A DNA stretch of 64,000 nucleotides from Paenisporosarcina sp. HGH0030 (GTDB lineage Bacteria > Bacillota > Bacilli > Bacillales_A > Planococcaceae), in the NCBI RefSeq assembly GCF_000411295.1, contig NZ_KE150421.1:1672632-1736631 (forward strand). The letters run 5' to 3'. Both the position numbers and the translations under genes were made by a program. Each line of letters begins with the position of its first letter. The first letter of the stretch is position 1. This document shows positions 1-7,662 of the stretch, in pieces. The notes under the pieces are model-generated. The model was not told where the DNA came from. It made no database searches and saw only the letters and a program-made list of their open reading frames with translations.

Positions 1-216
1 TCTCTTCAGCAAATCTTCTTCCTTACGGAAAAACCCGACTTTTTTCATCTTTTGCTCAATCGGCAGCTGGTTCCATTCTTCAATCGCTTTTCCTTCAATT
101 TCATAACACTTCCGAACGGAAGAAATCTATTTTTTGGCTCTAATTTCTTGGGCTGTTTTTGGTACTGGCAACCTGTTCAATACCTGTTGTTCAAGTTCCT
201 TTTTCTCTATTATCAT
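1..216 (-). pseudogene. Small gene with in-frame stop, cut by the window edge
   Basis: An open frame starts at ATG 216 (start MIIEKKELEQ), meets TAG at 129-127 after 29 codons, then continues open for 42 codons to the window edge (ending KKVGFFRKEEDLLKR). The second part is rich in Lys, Glu and aromatic residues and looks like coding sequence, so the simplest reading is a small helical protein gene broken by one nonsense mutation. No Shine-Dalgarno site is visible before ATG 216, and two stops lie just upstream in frame. I do not recognise the family. A restart after the TAG is the alternative. Confidence 0.35.
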
Positions 217-488
217 AATTCATCAATCTGACAAAAGTCTATGTTTTCTAGCAATTTTGTAAATATCTTCATATGGTAGAGTGCGAAATTAAACACAAAA
301 AAGTGGCCGTTCGAAACTGCCATCCTCTTAAAGCTATAAAACTACCTAACACTCAACCATATGCTTAGAATTATATATCATTATCATTTCATGTATTTTT
401 TACATCTTTTAACATCTTAAATTGCATATTTAACCTATTGATGCTTCGCATCCATTTTTCAATTCAAAGGGGGTATTTTGTCACATTT

Positions 489-559
489 CCAACTAAACCT
501 ACATTTTTTCCAACTAAACTTTTAATTACTCCAACTAAACCTGAGATTTTTCCAACTAA
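489..559. repeat. Four 21-bp-phased CCAACTAA repeats (family A)
   Basis: CCAACTAA occurs at 489, 510, 531 and 552, exactly 21 bp apart each time, with T-rich variable sequence between the cores. The same core recurs at 1931 and 1952 (again 21 bp apart) and once at 9406. The rest of the 217-614 gap holds no convincing gene. A weak hairpin lies near 303-326. The 71-codon plus-strand frame here merely translates the repeat (FPTK-like every 7 residues) and is not accepted as a gene. Confidence 0.75.
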
Positions 560-614
560 TGCCCATTTCTTACACAGAAGCCCCAGCGCCATTTGTAAAA
601 ACTTGTCTCTTCTA

Positions 615-1562
615 TTACGTAACAATCCTCTTAAAGTAACGATCCGTCACTAAACCAAACACCGAAGCCAATGTCTGTTGAAAAAGCATGCCCATGATAA
701 CTGGCACAGCAACTGCTGCCGGGAAGTATGAAATCGCGAGTACCGCACCCGCACTGATATTTCGCATGCCGCCATTAAACATTAGCGCAATCACAGTCTC
801 TTTATCCTGCTTAAACAATTTTCCAGCGAAAAAGGAAATCAAATATCCGCTACACGCTATGAAAAATACAACGACCGCTATGGCAATCAGCTTCCCGCTT
901 ACGTCAAGCAAATACGGCGCAACTACCGCTCCATTCAACATCACAACAAAACCCATCCCAATTTTTGAAAAAGGTGAAAGGCTATCACTTAATCTCTTCA
1001 CCTTATCACCAGTCGTCAGTTGATTCAGCATCATCCCCACAATCGAAGGAATCACAATCATCAAAATCAATCCTTGGGTCATACTGATAACATCCATTTC
1101 GATGTTTCCACCCACCAACAACGACATCGTAAAGGGTACAATCAACGGTGACAGCAATGTATCAATCAAAATAACTGATAGCGACAGCGCTATATTGCCT
1201 TTATAAATAGCGACCCACACAACACTTGAAATTCCAGTTGGAATGGCCATCGACAACACCAAACCAGTTATGGTAAACATATCACCACTAAACACCACAT
1301 TACCTATCCCAAGCGCCCATAGTGGCATAAATACATGCAACACGAAGATTATTAGCACCAAAGGCAAAGGAGAAAGCATCGCTTGTTTCATCGATGCAAA
1401 ATTCGAATTCAAACTGCCCGCAAACGTCATGAACGCAAATATCCATGGAATCAGTCCCGAAAAATCGTGAAGCGTCGTCGAAAAAATAACCCCAATTACC
1501 AAACTGATTGGGATGAACAACGACATTATTTTTTCCAACTTTTTATTTATTCTAATTAACAT
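615..1562 (-). CDS. Bile acid:sodium symporter (BASS) family transporter
   Basis: A predicted polytopic membrane protein of 315 residues with about nine or ten hydrophobic segments, matching the usual BASS/SBF length of 300-330. Small-residue-rich stretches around SMAIPTGISS and NGGMRNISAGA resemble the crossover motifs of BASS carriers. Members import organic anions (bile acids, pantoate, keto acids) with sodium; the substrate cannot be told from sequence. Start chosen at ATG 1562 because AGGGG lies about 10 nt upstream; the ATG at 1601 has no good ribosome site. The gene stands alone with no terminator hairpin close to its end. Confidence 0.8.
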   Translation of the reverse strand: MLIRINKKLEKIMSLFIPISLVIGVIFSTTLHDFSGLIPWIFAFMTFAGSLNSNFASMKQAMLSPLPLVLIIFVLHVFMPLWALGIGNVVFSGDMFTITGLVLSMAIPTGISSVVWVAIYKGNIALSLSVILIDTLLSPLIVPFTMSLLVGGNIEMDVISMTQGLILMIVIPSIVGMMLNQLTTGDKVKRLSDSLSPFSKIGMGFVVMLNGAVVAPYLLDVSGKLIAIAVVVFFIACSGYLISFFAGKLFKQDKETVIALMFNGGMRNISAGAVLAISYFPAAVAVPVIMGMLFQQTLASVFGLVTDRYFKRIVT

Positions 1563-1725
1563 GCAACCAAATCCCCTAAAAAATACGAAGTCTTTACACA
1601 TTATAATCCCATTTAGTCTTTCGTGACCCTAAGAAAATATTTTTTTCAAAACTTCACATGATAATGCTGATTCAAACTCAAACTAATTCAAACTGAATAG
1701 GCAACTTGATTAAGGAGGAATTCAC

Positions 1726-1911
1726 ATGGAACTGAACCGCATCAAACAAATCGTCAACTCGCCAAATGATATCGAAGTCACGTACAACGGAGTTTCCGTC
1801 TGGATCGACCAAGTTCACGAAAACGGCAAACTCGCAACAGTCCATCTTCGTCGCTCACTCGAAGAGCGTTCTGAAGTCGACATCTCCGAACTAAACGAAG
1901 TGGTACACTAA
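1726..1911 (+). CDS. sspH: Small acid-soluble spore protein, H type
   Basis: 61 residues beginning MELNRIKQIVNSPNDIEVTY, the typical opening of the SspH family (B. subtilis SspH has the same xxIVxSPxxxxVTYNG pattern). SspH is a minor SASP made in the forespore and held in the spore core. A very strong ribosome site (AAGGAGG) lies 7 nt before the ATG. The gene is monocistronic; a CATGATAA sequence at 1657-1664 could be part of a forespore sigma-G -10 element, but the -35 match is poor. It is direct evidence for a spore former. Confidence 0.93.
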   Translation: MELNRIKQIVNSPNDIEVTYNGVSVWIDQVHENGKLATVHLRRSLEERSEVDISELNEVVH

Positions 1912-1930
1912 TACGCCGATGTCTATTTTT

Positions 1931-1959
1931 CCAACTAACACGGAGTTTTTTCCAACTAA
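1931..1959. repeat. Two 21-bp-phased CCAACTAA repeats (family A)
   Basis: CCAACTAA at 1931 and at 1952, separated by exactly 21 bp as in the array at 489-559. The pair lies 20 bp after the sspH stop codon and about 55 bp before the palindrome at 2013-2040. Confidence 0.7.
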
Positions 1960-2012
1960 GCTTTACCCCCCTGCTGTAAACGAAAGAATTATCTCCATAT
2001 TTCCATAAAACA

Positions 2013-2040
2013 GGCGGCTGAAGATGCAATTTCAGCCGCC
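2013..2040. repeat. Palindrome of the GATGCAAT-loop family, copy 1
   Basis: Perfect 10-bp arms GGCGGCTGAA and TTCAGCCGCC flank the 8-nt loop GATGCAAT. The 28 bases are identical to the copy at 9340-9367. It lies downstream of sspH and could end its transcript, but the 3' side lacks a clear T run. Confidence 0.75.
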
Positions 2041-2483
2041 TCCTCACTTTCTCCATAAAAAGAACCCAACAGCTTAAAGTTGCTGGATTCCATCATCACT
2101 TTCTTTATCCTTTAGCCCCCTCTCCCTCAAACAAAACATCAAAGAGCATAATGAAATCCATAAAAAAAGGCAGTCGAATATGAAATTACGACCGCTTTAC
2201 TGTTAATCTTACAATCGATTACTGCCATAAACATCGAGTCTAAACCACAAAAAAACGACCGAAATAAAAATTTCGACCGTTCATTTCATTTATTTAACTT
2301 TCGAGAGTGAATCCAATTTTCTTTATTGATTTCACGTAAATTAAGCACGCTATATCCCCAATTCATCTCTCCTAATCTATTATTTTTTTATTAAATTTGT
2401 AATATTGATGACTTTTTTTCCATAAATTATATCTTATTATCATTATTACTATTATACTAAAACAAAAACACATAATTAGGAGT
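2041..2483. other. Non-coding gap with three more hairpins
   Basis: No convincing gene. Three imperfect hairpins follow one another: 2066-2086 (arms around ACAGC/GCTG), 2169-2195 (GGCAGTCG ... CGACCGC, followed by TTT) and 2254-2281 (AACGACCGAAA ... TTTCGACCGTT). The last two have G/C-poor loops and look like diverged relatives of the palindrome at 2013. The right end is very A/T-rich and probably carries the promoter of the next gene. Confidence 0.5.
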
Positions 2484-3719
2484 TTGGACATCATTAAATT
2501 AAATATTAGGCACTTCACTATGGTTTTTCTATTAATTATTACACTATTTTGTAATCCTTTTGAATCAAAAGCACAAGAATCACTTTCACAGGGTATCAAA
2601 CCGTTATTCAATATCGGTGGATATGTACATATGGGCAATGAAAAAATGGGTTTTGCGACGTTTATGAAAGGACAAACATACTACATAGAGTCAGAGGATG
2701 AAAAATTTTATCACGTTTCATTTGGTAATGGATTTGTTAATGTAGATAAAAATCATGCTGAAAAAGTAGAGTTCCCAAATAAACAAGTTTTAGAAAAAGG
2801 TACATCTTCTGTCATCGCAAAGAATAGACTTGTGGTTTTTTCACAACCTAAAAGCTCACCTTCACTGGGATATGTGAATTCTAATGTTCGCATACCTATC
2901 ATTAAAGAGGACAAAGAGTTTTATGAAATTAATTTCGGTGGTTCAAAAGGATATATCAAAAAGTTGCAAACACGCACAGATAATGGCATTCCTGTGTTGA
3001 TGTATCATCACATGATGCATAACAAAGCTCAATCTAATCAAGCTTTTAATAATATGACGATTGAATACAAGCAATTTGAGGATCAAATGCGCTACTTGAA
3101 AGAGAATAAGTGGAAAACAATATCCATGCAGCAACTAGATGATTGGCTGACTTATCAAACTAACCTTCCTGAAAAAGTCGTTGCCATTACGTTTGATGAT
3201 GGAATAACCTCAACTGTGGACTTAGCGTATCCTCTGTTAAAAGATTTGGACTTTCATGCTACGTCATTCGTTATTACAGGAAAAATTCGGCAATCTTCAG
3301 ATTACTGGATTGCGAGTGATTTGCAATATGTAGGGTTAAAAGAAATTAGAGAAACTTCCGATGTATATGACTACCAACATCATTCCAATGACATGCACCT
3401 ATACAAACCTGGTGCTAGATCGGGCATGTACACAACGGAATCTTATGACGCAATCTTAAAAGATATTCAAAAGGGAACTGCCCAATTGGGAAAAGCATTT
3501 TCAAATGACCTTCTCAGAACAAAATATCTTGCCTATCCATTTGGTCATTACAATCAAACGACCATACAAGCTACTCAAGATGCCGGCATACGATTGGCGT
3601 TTACGACCATGACGGGAAATGTAAAATTAAGTGACTCTCCATACGAATTGAAAAGACAAGGCATTGCTCCCTATCATTCGATGGAAGACTTCATTCGTAA
3701 ACTAGAAGGCACCTATTAA
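2484..3719 (+). CDS. Secreted polysaccharide deacetylase (CE4, IcaB/YxkH-like) with SH3-like N-terminus
   Basis: 411 residues: a hydrophobic export segment (about residues 13-30), two beta-rich SH3-like segments (about 40-95 and 105-160) and a C-terminal CE4 deacetylase. Motif 1 is TFDDG (about 235), motif 2 is HSNDMH (about 300-305; the H-[ST]-x-x-x-H spacing of IcaB/YxkH enzymes), motif 3 is YPFGHYN (about 350). Such enzymes remove acetyl groups from N-acetylhexosamines of exopolysaccharide or cell wall. The start is uncertain: TTG 2484 is only 1 nt from AGGAG, whereas ATG 2520 leaves a signal peptide without basic residues, so a rare start such as ATC/ATT near 2490 is possible. Single gene ended by the hairpin at 3743. 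Confidence 0.85.
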   Translation: MDIIKLNIRHFTMVFLLIITLFCNPFESKAQESLSQGIKPLFNIGGYVHMGNEKMGFATFMKGQTYYIESEDEKFYHVSFGNGFVNVDKNHAEKVEFPNKQVLEKGTSSVIAKNRLVVFSQPKSSPSLGYVNSNVRIPIIKEDKEFYEINFGGSKGYIKKLQTRTDNGIPVLMYHHMMHNKAQSNQAFNNMTIEYKQFEDQMRYLKENKWKTISMQQLDDWLTYQTNLPEKVVAITFDDGITSTVDLAYPLLKDLDFHATSFVITGKIRQSSDYWIASDLQYVGLKEIRETSDVYDYQHHSNDMHLYKPGARSGMYTTESYDAILKDIQKGTAQLGKAFSNDLLRTKYLAYPFGHYNQTTIQATQDAGIRLAFTTMTGNVKLSDSPYELKRQGIAPYHSMEDFIRKLEGTY

Positions 3720-3742
3720 AATTTTATGATAAACACAAAAAA

Positions 3743-3764
3743 GGCGGCCGGTAATTCGGCTGCC
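3743..3764. terminator. Terminator between convergent genes
   Basis: GGCGGCCG, loop GTAATT, CGGCTGCC followed by TTT; A-run on the left, so it can act on both strands for the convergent deacetylase and PAP2-like genes. Its stem is related to the GATGCAAT palindromes but the loop is not. Confidence 0.7.
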
Positions 3765-3786
3765 TTTGCAATTTATCTTATTCAAA

Positions 3787-4317
3787 TCAATCCCAGGAAA
3801 CGCGGTCTGATCCTTCCAAGCGATGTCCATATTTACGTTTTTTCCGTCGCTCATCATTCTCAAGCTTCGCTGCAATAAGACCATAAGCGATTCCAAATAA
3901 TGCGCCACCCAGTACTTCAATTGGTTGATGGCCAAGTAGTTCTTTAAGCTCGCCTTCACGCTCCGTGTACTGGAAACTTGGATAATCACCAGAAAATGCG
4001 ACCAATTCATCTTCCAAATCATTCACGAGCTGTGCAATCTCACCCGTATGACGTCGAATTCCTTGCGCATCATACATAACGATAAAGCCAAAAACGACGG
4101 CAAGAGCCGTTTCAGTGTGACGAGTCCCTTTATTCGCTGCAACGTAAGAAGCAAGTGCCGCTACTCCAGCTGAATGTGAACTAGGCATGCCACCCGTCTG
4201 AAACAATGGTCGCCAATCCCATACACCTGTATTTTTCTTATGTGTAAAAACCTTTAACCCTTGCGCAACGCCAATGGCAGATAGTGCCGTAATGATTCCA
4301 CGATTCATCTTTTTCAT
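3787..4317 (-). CDS. Divergent PAP2 family protein (YuiD-like, DUF212)
   Basis: 176 residues with the family signatures GGMPSSHSA and YDAQGIRRHTGEIAQ, hydrophobic segments at the N-terminus and near the C-terminus (ALFGIAYGLIAA). The family is related to acid phosphatase/vanadium haloperoxidase proteins; its physiological substrate is unknown. Start chosen at ATG 4317, 8 nt after GAGGG; the GTG 4326 and ATG 4323 upstream are too close to that site. Confidence 0.88.
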   Translation of the reverse strand: MKKMNRGIITALSAIGVAQGLKVFTHKKNTGVWDWRPLFQTGGMPSSHSAGVAALASYVAANKGTRHTETALAVVFGFIVMYDAQGIRRHTGEIAQLVNDLEDELVAFSGDYPSFQYTEREGELKELLGHQPIEVLGGALFGIAYGLIAAKLENDERRKKRKYGHRLEGSDRVSWD

Positions 4318-4424
4318 TCTCATCACCCTCAGCTCTTTTATTGTTGAAAATGCTTTTAAATATTTTCTTCTTCCTTTTATTACCCCACTTGCTCATTTTT
4401 ATTCTAATATTTTTTGGAAAGAAA

Positions 4425-4452
4425 AAATCCAGCAAAAAAATCTGCTGGATTT
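4425..4452 (-). terminator. Terminator of the SLH-CAP gene
   Basis: AAATCCAGC, 10-nt loop, GCTGGATTT; on the minus strand followed by a T-rich run. It lies about 90 bp beyond the stop codon of the SLH-CAP gene at 4543. Confidence 0.75.
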
Positions 4453-4542
4453 CTACTAACTCTATATTAGTTTTAACACCTTACTTTCATTCAACTGCAA
4501 AGTAGATTTTTTCAACACATATAGAAGTCCTTTTCAAATATG

Positions 4543-5613
4543 TTATCTAGATAATAAAGAGATGACCCACGTGAATGAACCGTCCATTTCCTGTGCAACT
4601 CCTACGCCCATTTCTTTGCGACTTGCGTCATACAAATAAGGTTCATTGATTGCCTGAGATAATATTCGTTGTAATGCAGATTCCACTGAGCCATTTGCAT
4701 AACGCTCACTATAATCTCCGTTTAGTTTCTCTCCATATTTATCTTCATAAAATTTATATATGTCCATGACTCTCTCGTCAGATGGATATTTAGCCATCGC
4801 TCTAATTTTCAAACCAGCCATATCCTGTAAACGCTCATTTAAAACGATTGGTTCATACCCCTTTTTTATACGGGCATTGTTAATCAACGCAATCATTTCA
4901 GTTTCCATTGCATTCAATTGTTGTTCTGTCAGCCATGTCGTTTTCACCCGCTGCAGAGTGTCCGGGTCGTAATGAACATATTCCATATACATTGGGTTAA
5001 ATTCTTTGTTTACTGTTCGTCCAAGGAATCCTGCAAACTCTTGTCGGGTAATTTTTGCATAGGGCTTAAAGTACAAATTTTCATAGCCAAATGATATTCC
5101 GCCATTGAATAACGCATCGATTTCCTTCTTCCCAGTTGTAGTTGAAGAAACATCTTTAAAAGGAATGTCCCTACGATCTAGCGGAATATCATACGCACGT
5201 GCCAATATGATGGCCATTTCCGCACGAGTCAAGGAACCACTCGGATCAAAATAGCGTGTACCATCCTTGGCCACTTTCCCTTGAATCACACCATGTTCAA
5301 CAGCTTCAGCTACTTCTGTATAAAAACCGTCACCTTTTTTAAAATCTGTAAAGCCTGGATCCTTAGCACCATCCCATCGTATTCCAAGTTCACGGACAAT
5401 CATCACTACGGCTTCGCCTCTAGAGACAGTTGCATTGACTCCAAACGTACCATTAGTATATCCTTTTGCCACATTGCGCATCGCCAAATACGTTATTTCT
5501 TTCTCAAAACGTGGTCCGACGTCCGAAAACTTTCCGGCTGCCCCTGCAGACAGTGGCAAGACAAGCGACAAAGACAATGCCGATAAAGCGATTTTCCATT
5601 TCCACTTCTTCAA
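4543..5613 (-). CDS. SLH-domain surface protein with C-terminal CAP/SCP-like domain
   Basis: 356 residues. Signal peptide (SLSLVLPLSAGAA), three SLH modules (about residues 25-65, 85-130 and 145-190; signatures NGTFGVNATVSRGEAVVM, FDPSGSLTRAEMAIIL, YAKITRQEFAGFLGR), then a CAP-like domain (about 225-356) with the typical MIALINNARIKKGYEP start and KEMGVGVAQ/FTWVISLL end. SLH modules bind secondary cell-wall polymer; bacterial CAP domains have no settled activity. Start is TTG 5613, 8 nt after GGAGG; the ATG at 5628 overlaps that ribosome site. Monocistronic. Confidence 0.88.
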   Translation of the reverse strand: MKKWKWKIALSALSLSLVLPLSAGAAGKFSDVGPRFEKEITYLAMRNVAKGYTNGTFGVNATVSRGEAVVMIVRELGIRWDGAKDPGFTDFKKGDGFYTEVAEAVEHGVIQGKVAKDGTRYFDPSGSLTRAEMAIILARAYDIPLDRRDIPFKDVSSTTTGKKEIDALFNGGISFGYENLYFKPYAKITRQEFAGFLGRTVNKEFNPMYMEYVHYDPDTLQRVKTTWLTEQQLNAMETEMIALINNARIKKGYEPIVLNERLQDMAGLKIRAMAKYPSDERVMDIYKFYEDKYGEKLNGDYSERYANGSVESALQRILSQAINEPYLYDASRKEMGVGVAQEMDGSFTWVISLLSR

Positions 5614-5904
5614 CGTTAAAACCTCCATTATTCGTTTATGTTGGAAGAGAAATCACCAAGAATGTAATTAAAATCCCCTAATTCCTAAACCTTCCATTTG
5701 AAGTATATAGGAAATTTCACTATAAATGGCAGTGCCCTTCCAAAACCATCCCTTATACCTACACATTTCTTTGATTCCCCCATTTAATTGGGATTGCACG
5801 CTTCGCTTTCTAATCTTTACTGTTGGCGTAATGTTTCACTTAATTATCCTACTTCTAAGTTGACAGAACGGGTCTCCAGTTTGCACAATACCTTATCATC
5901 AAAA

Positions 5905-5935
5905 ATGAGAGAAACGACATGGTCGCTTCTCTCAT
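5905..5935 (-). terminator. Terminator of the YdjM-like gene
   Basis: ATGAGAGAA and TTCTCTCAT arms, followed on the minus strand by TTTTTG, 10 bp after the stop codon. The upstream 5614-5904 gap carries no gene I can support; it should hold the SLH-CAP promoter. Confidence 0.8.
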
Positions 5936-5944
5936 CCTCACTTC

Positions 5945-6424
5945 TTATAAATAAACCCTAAACGCTTCATACCCGAAATACACCGAAAGAACCGACAGTG
6001 CAGCGAGCACGAGTGATTCCACTGTGCCACCTGTTTTAGTCGTCAATGGGAATCGTACACGTATTTTGAATGGAAATAGCAACTTAATGCCATTACGTGT
6101 CATCATGTCCAGCACATAATGACTGACCATCCCGACCAAAATTCCTTCTATCACTGCTTCATTTGTTACAAATGATTTCATTAGAATCGAAATGATGAAT
6201 AAAAATAACAAGCTGTGAGTGAAAGAACGATGTCCGAAAATCACATTAATCATTTTCGAAATGAACGGGAATGTTCGTCCAATTTTACTGCCGCCATGAC
6301 AAATATCCGGAATCAACGCTCCGATAACCCCCGCCCCTACCAATAGTACGGGATCAGATGTTGTAAATTGTGCGTATGCAAGACTTGCTGTCAAACCGCC
6401 TATGATGTGTGTCTTTCCTGTCAT
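5945..6424 (-). CDS. YdjM-type inner-membrane metal-dependent hydrolase
   Basis: 159 residues with about four membrane segments. Conserved polar motifs MTGKTHIIGG at the start, PDICHGGSKIGR, GHRSFTHSLL and SHYVLDMMTRNG are those of the YdjM/LexA-regulated membrane hydrolase family (PF04307). The His/Asp residues probably bind metal; substrate unknown. Strong ribosome site AAGGAGC 7 nt before ATG. Single gene with its own terminator. Confidence 0.85.
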   Translation of the reverse strand: MTGKTHIIGGLTASLAYAQFTTSDPVLLVGAGVIGALIPDICHGGSKIGRTFPFISKMINVIFGHRSFTHSLLFLFIISILMKSFVTNEAVIEGILVGMVSHYVLDMMTRNGIKLLFPFKIRVRFPLTTKTGGTVESLVLAALSVLSVYFGYEAFRVYL

Positions 6425-6537
6425 GCTTTTGCTCCTTTTTCATTGGTTTCTATACAGAACCAAACTATTTCATCCAGTCGATGCCCTGTCCAAACTTTTC
6501 CATCAATAACTCTACAACAAGTCAATTATTCGAAACA

Positions 6538-6559
6538 AGCGGCTGAAGATGCATTTTCA
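6538..6559. repeat. Truncated copy of the GATGCAAT-loop palindrome
   Basis: Left arm AGCGGCTGAA and loop GATGCATT are intact, but only TTCA of the right arm is present; from 6560 the sequence switches to the coding fragment of the next entry. The element thus ends exactly where a gene remnant begins. Confidence 0.65.
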
Positions 6560-6825
6560 AGTTCTATGGCGAAAAAGTTAAATTTTACGGTAAGGTTATT
6601 CAAGTGATGGAAGGCGATGGTGAAACCCAAGTTCGAATTGCCGTCAATGACGATTACGATAAGATTATTTATGCAAGTTACGATTCATATATAGTAGATT
6701 CTCGTATTTTAGAAGACGACTTGATTACTTTGATGGGTACATCAGATGGTTTGTTAACTTACGAATCGACAATGGGTGGAGAAATCACAATCCCGAGCAT
6801 CATCATCGATAAAATCGAACAGTAA
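6547..6825 (+). pseudogene. 5'-truncated TcdC-like OB-fold module
   Basis: The open frame runs from inside the truncated palindrome (stop TGA at 6544) to TAA 6825: FYGEKVKFYGKVIQV, then MEGDGETQVRIAVNDDYDK and TMGGEITIPS. This is the C-terminal module of a family of secreted or lipid-anchored Firmicute proteins often annotated 'toxin regulator' for TcdC similarity. The N-terminal signal and coiled-coil part is missing and no ribosome site precedes the available starts (GTG 6604, ATG 6607). The intact terminator at 6842 supports descent from a once transcribed gene. A short product cannot be excluded. Confidence 0.6.
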
Positions 6826-6841
6826 CAACTCTTCTCAGATT

Positions 6842-6881
6842 ACCCACCACACGTAACAAATTACATGTGGTGGTGGGTTTT
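6842..6881 (+). terminator. Strong terminator after the TcdC-like remnant
   Basis: ACCCACCACACGTAA, loop CAAA, then TTACATGTGGTGGTGGGT followed by TTTG. Long stem with one internal mismatch. Confidence 0.8.
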
Positions 6882-6905
6882 GTTATGAAAAAGCAACTTA
6901 AAGAC

Positions 6906-6939
6906 AAAAATCCAGTAGCATGAAAAGCTACTGGATTTT
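6906..6939 (-). terminator. Terminator of the 6971-7615 gene
   Basis: AAAATCCAGTAGC, 7-nt loop, GCTACTGGATTTT, flanked by A/T runs on both sides; about 30 bp past the stop codon of the minus-strand gene. Confidence 0.8.
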
Positions 6940-6970
6940 CATTTCTATCATGTGTTTGAAAAGGGACCTT

Positions 6971-7615
6971 TTAGCTCTCAACTCGATAAACCAGTGTAAG
7001 AATAAATTGATCCATATCCGATAAATATTCATATTTTTTCCCGTTCAATTCAAGTTCATAAATACCCGATTCCCTAATAGTAAAGGTGTTATCCCCTAAA
7101 AATTCACCCGCACGGTCTGTCGGGATCTCGTCATCGACATAACTGATGAACATGCTCATTGTATGAAAAATGGCGGCACTATCCGGACCAGTATCATGAC
7201 AGATAAGCCTCATTTCAGTGATTTCTTCGGTTTCGTTATTTACCGTGTAGACCAAGCTGATTTTCACCGCAGTGTTGAACTCATGCGAAAACGTCGTAAC
7301 TTCATCATTGGAATTCGTTTCATCTTTCACTATCCGAGACGCATCAAACCCGAACTCAGGATACCTCTCTATGAACTCAGATGCTGTCGCATTCCATTTT
7401 GCAACCTCGTTTTCCGCGTTCGGCAAGGTTTCCAACTGCTCGACTTTTTCAGGCTGTTCAACTACAGGCAATTCATCGTCTTCCTTAGGTACGTTCCCCT
7501 GTACTTTTACAGTCTCTTCTTTCTTAGCCACTCGATCCAACGCAAAAAAACCAACAAACAACATCCCCATACTCATCATCATACCTACAATTATCGTCAC
7601 TGCTTTACTTTTCAC
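6971..7615 (-). CDS. Membrane-anchored extracellular protein of unknown function
   Basis: 214 residues: an N-terminal hydrophobic segment (about residues 8-27), an acidic, Glu/Pro-rich linker (about 32-70) and an extracytoplasmic alpha/beta domain (about 75-214) with two Cys/Asp-containing strands (MRLICHDTGP). I do not recognise the family. GTG start with AGGGG 6 nt upstream. It lies 47 bp downstream of the acyl-CoA ligase gene on the same strand, so the two may be co-transcribed; a shared terminator follows at 6906-6939. Confidence 0.7.
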   Translation of the reverse strand: MKSKAVTIIVGMMMSMGMLFVGFFALDRVAKKEETVKVQGNVPKEDDELPVVEQPEKVEQLETLPNAENEVAKWNATASEFIERYPEFGFDASRIVKDETNSNDEVTTFSHEFNTAVKISLVYTVNNETEEITEMRLICHDTGPDSAAIFHTMSMFISYVDDEIPTDRAGEFLGDNTFTIRESGIYELELNGKKYEYLSDMDQFILTLVYRVES

Positions 7616-7662
7616 AGGATTCCCCTAACTGTAAAACCTTCATTATCACGCCAAACTAAACA

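Noticed and set aside
489..559. CRISPR-like array
   Set aside because: Repeated cores are only 8 bp, the total unit is 21 bp, and no cas genes are present.
438..653. 71-codon plus-strand reading frame
   Set aside because: It translates the 21-bp repeat and overlaps the end of the transporter gene; no protein-like composition.
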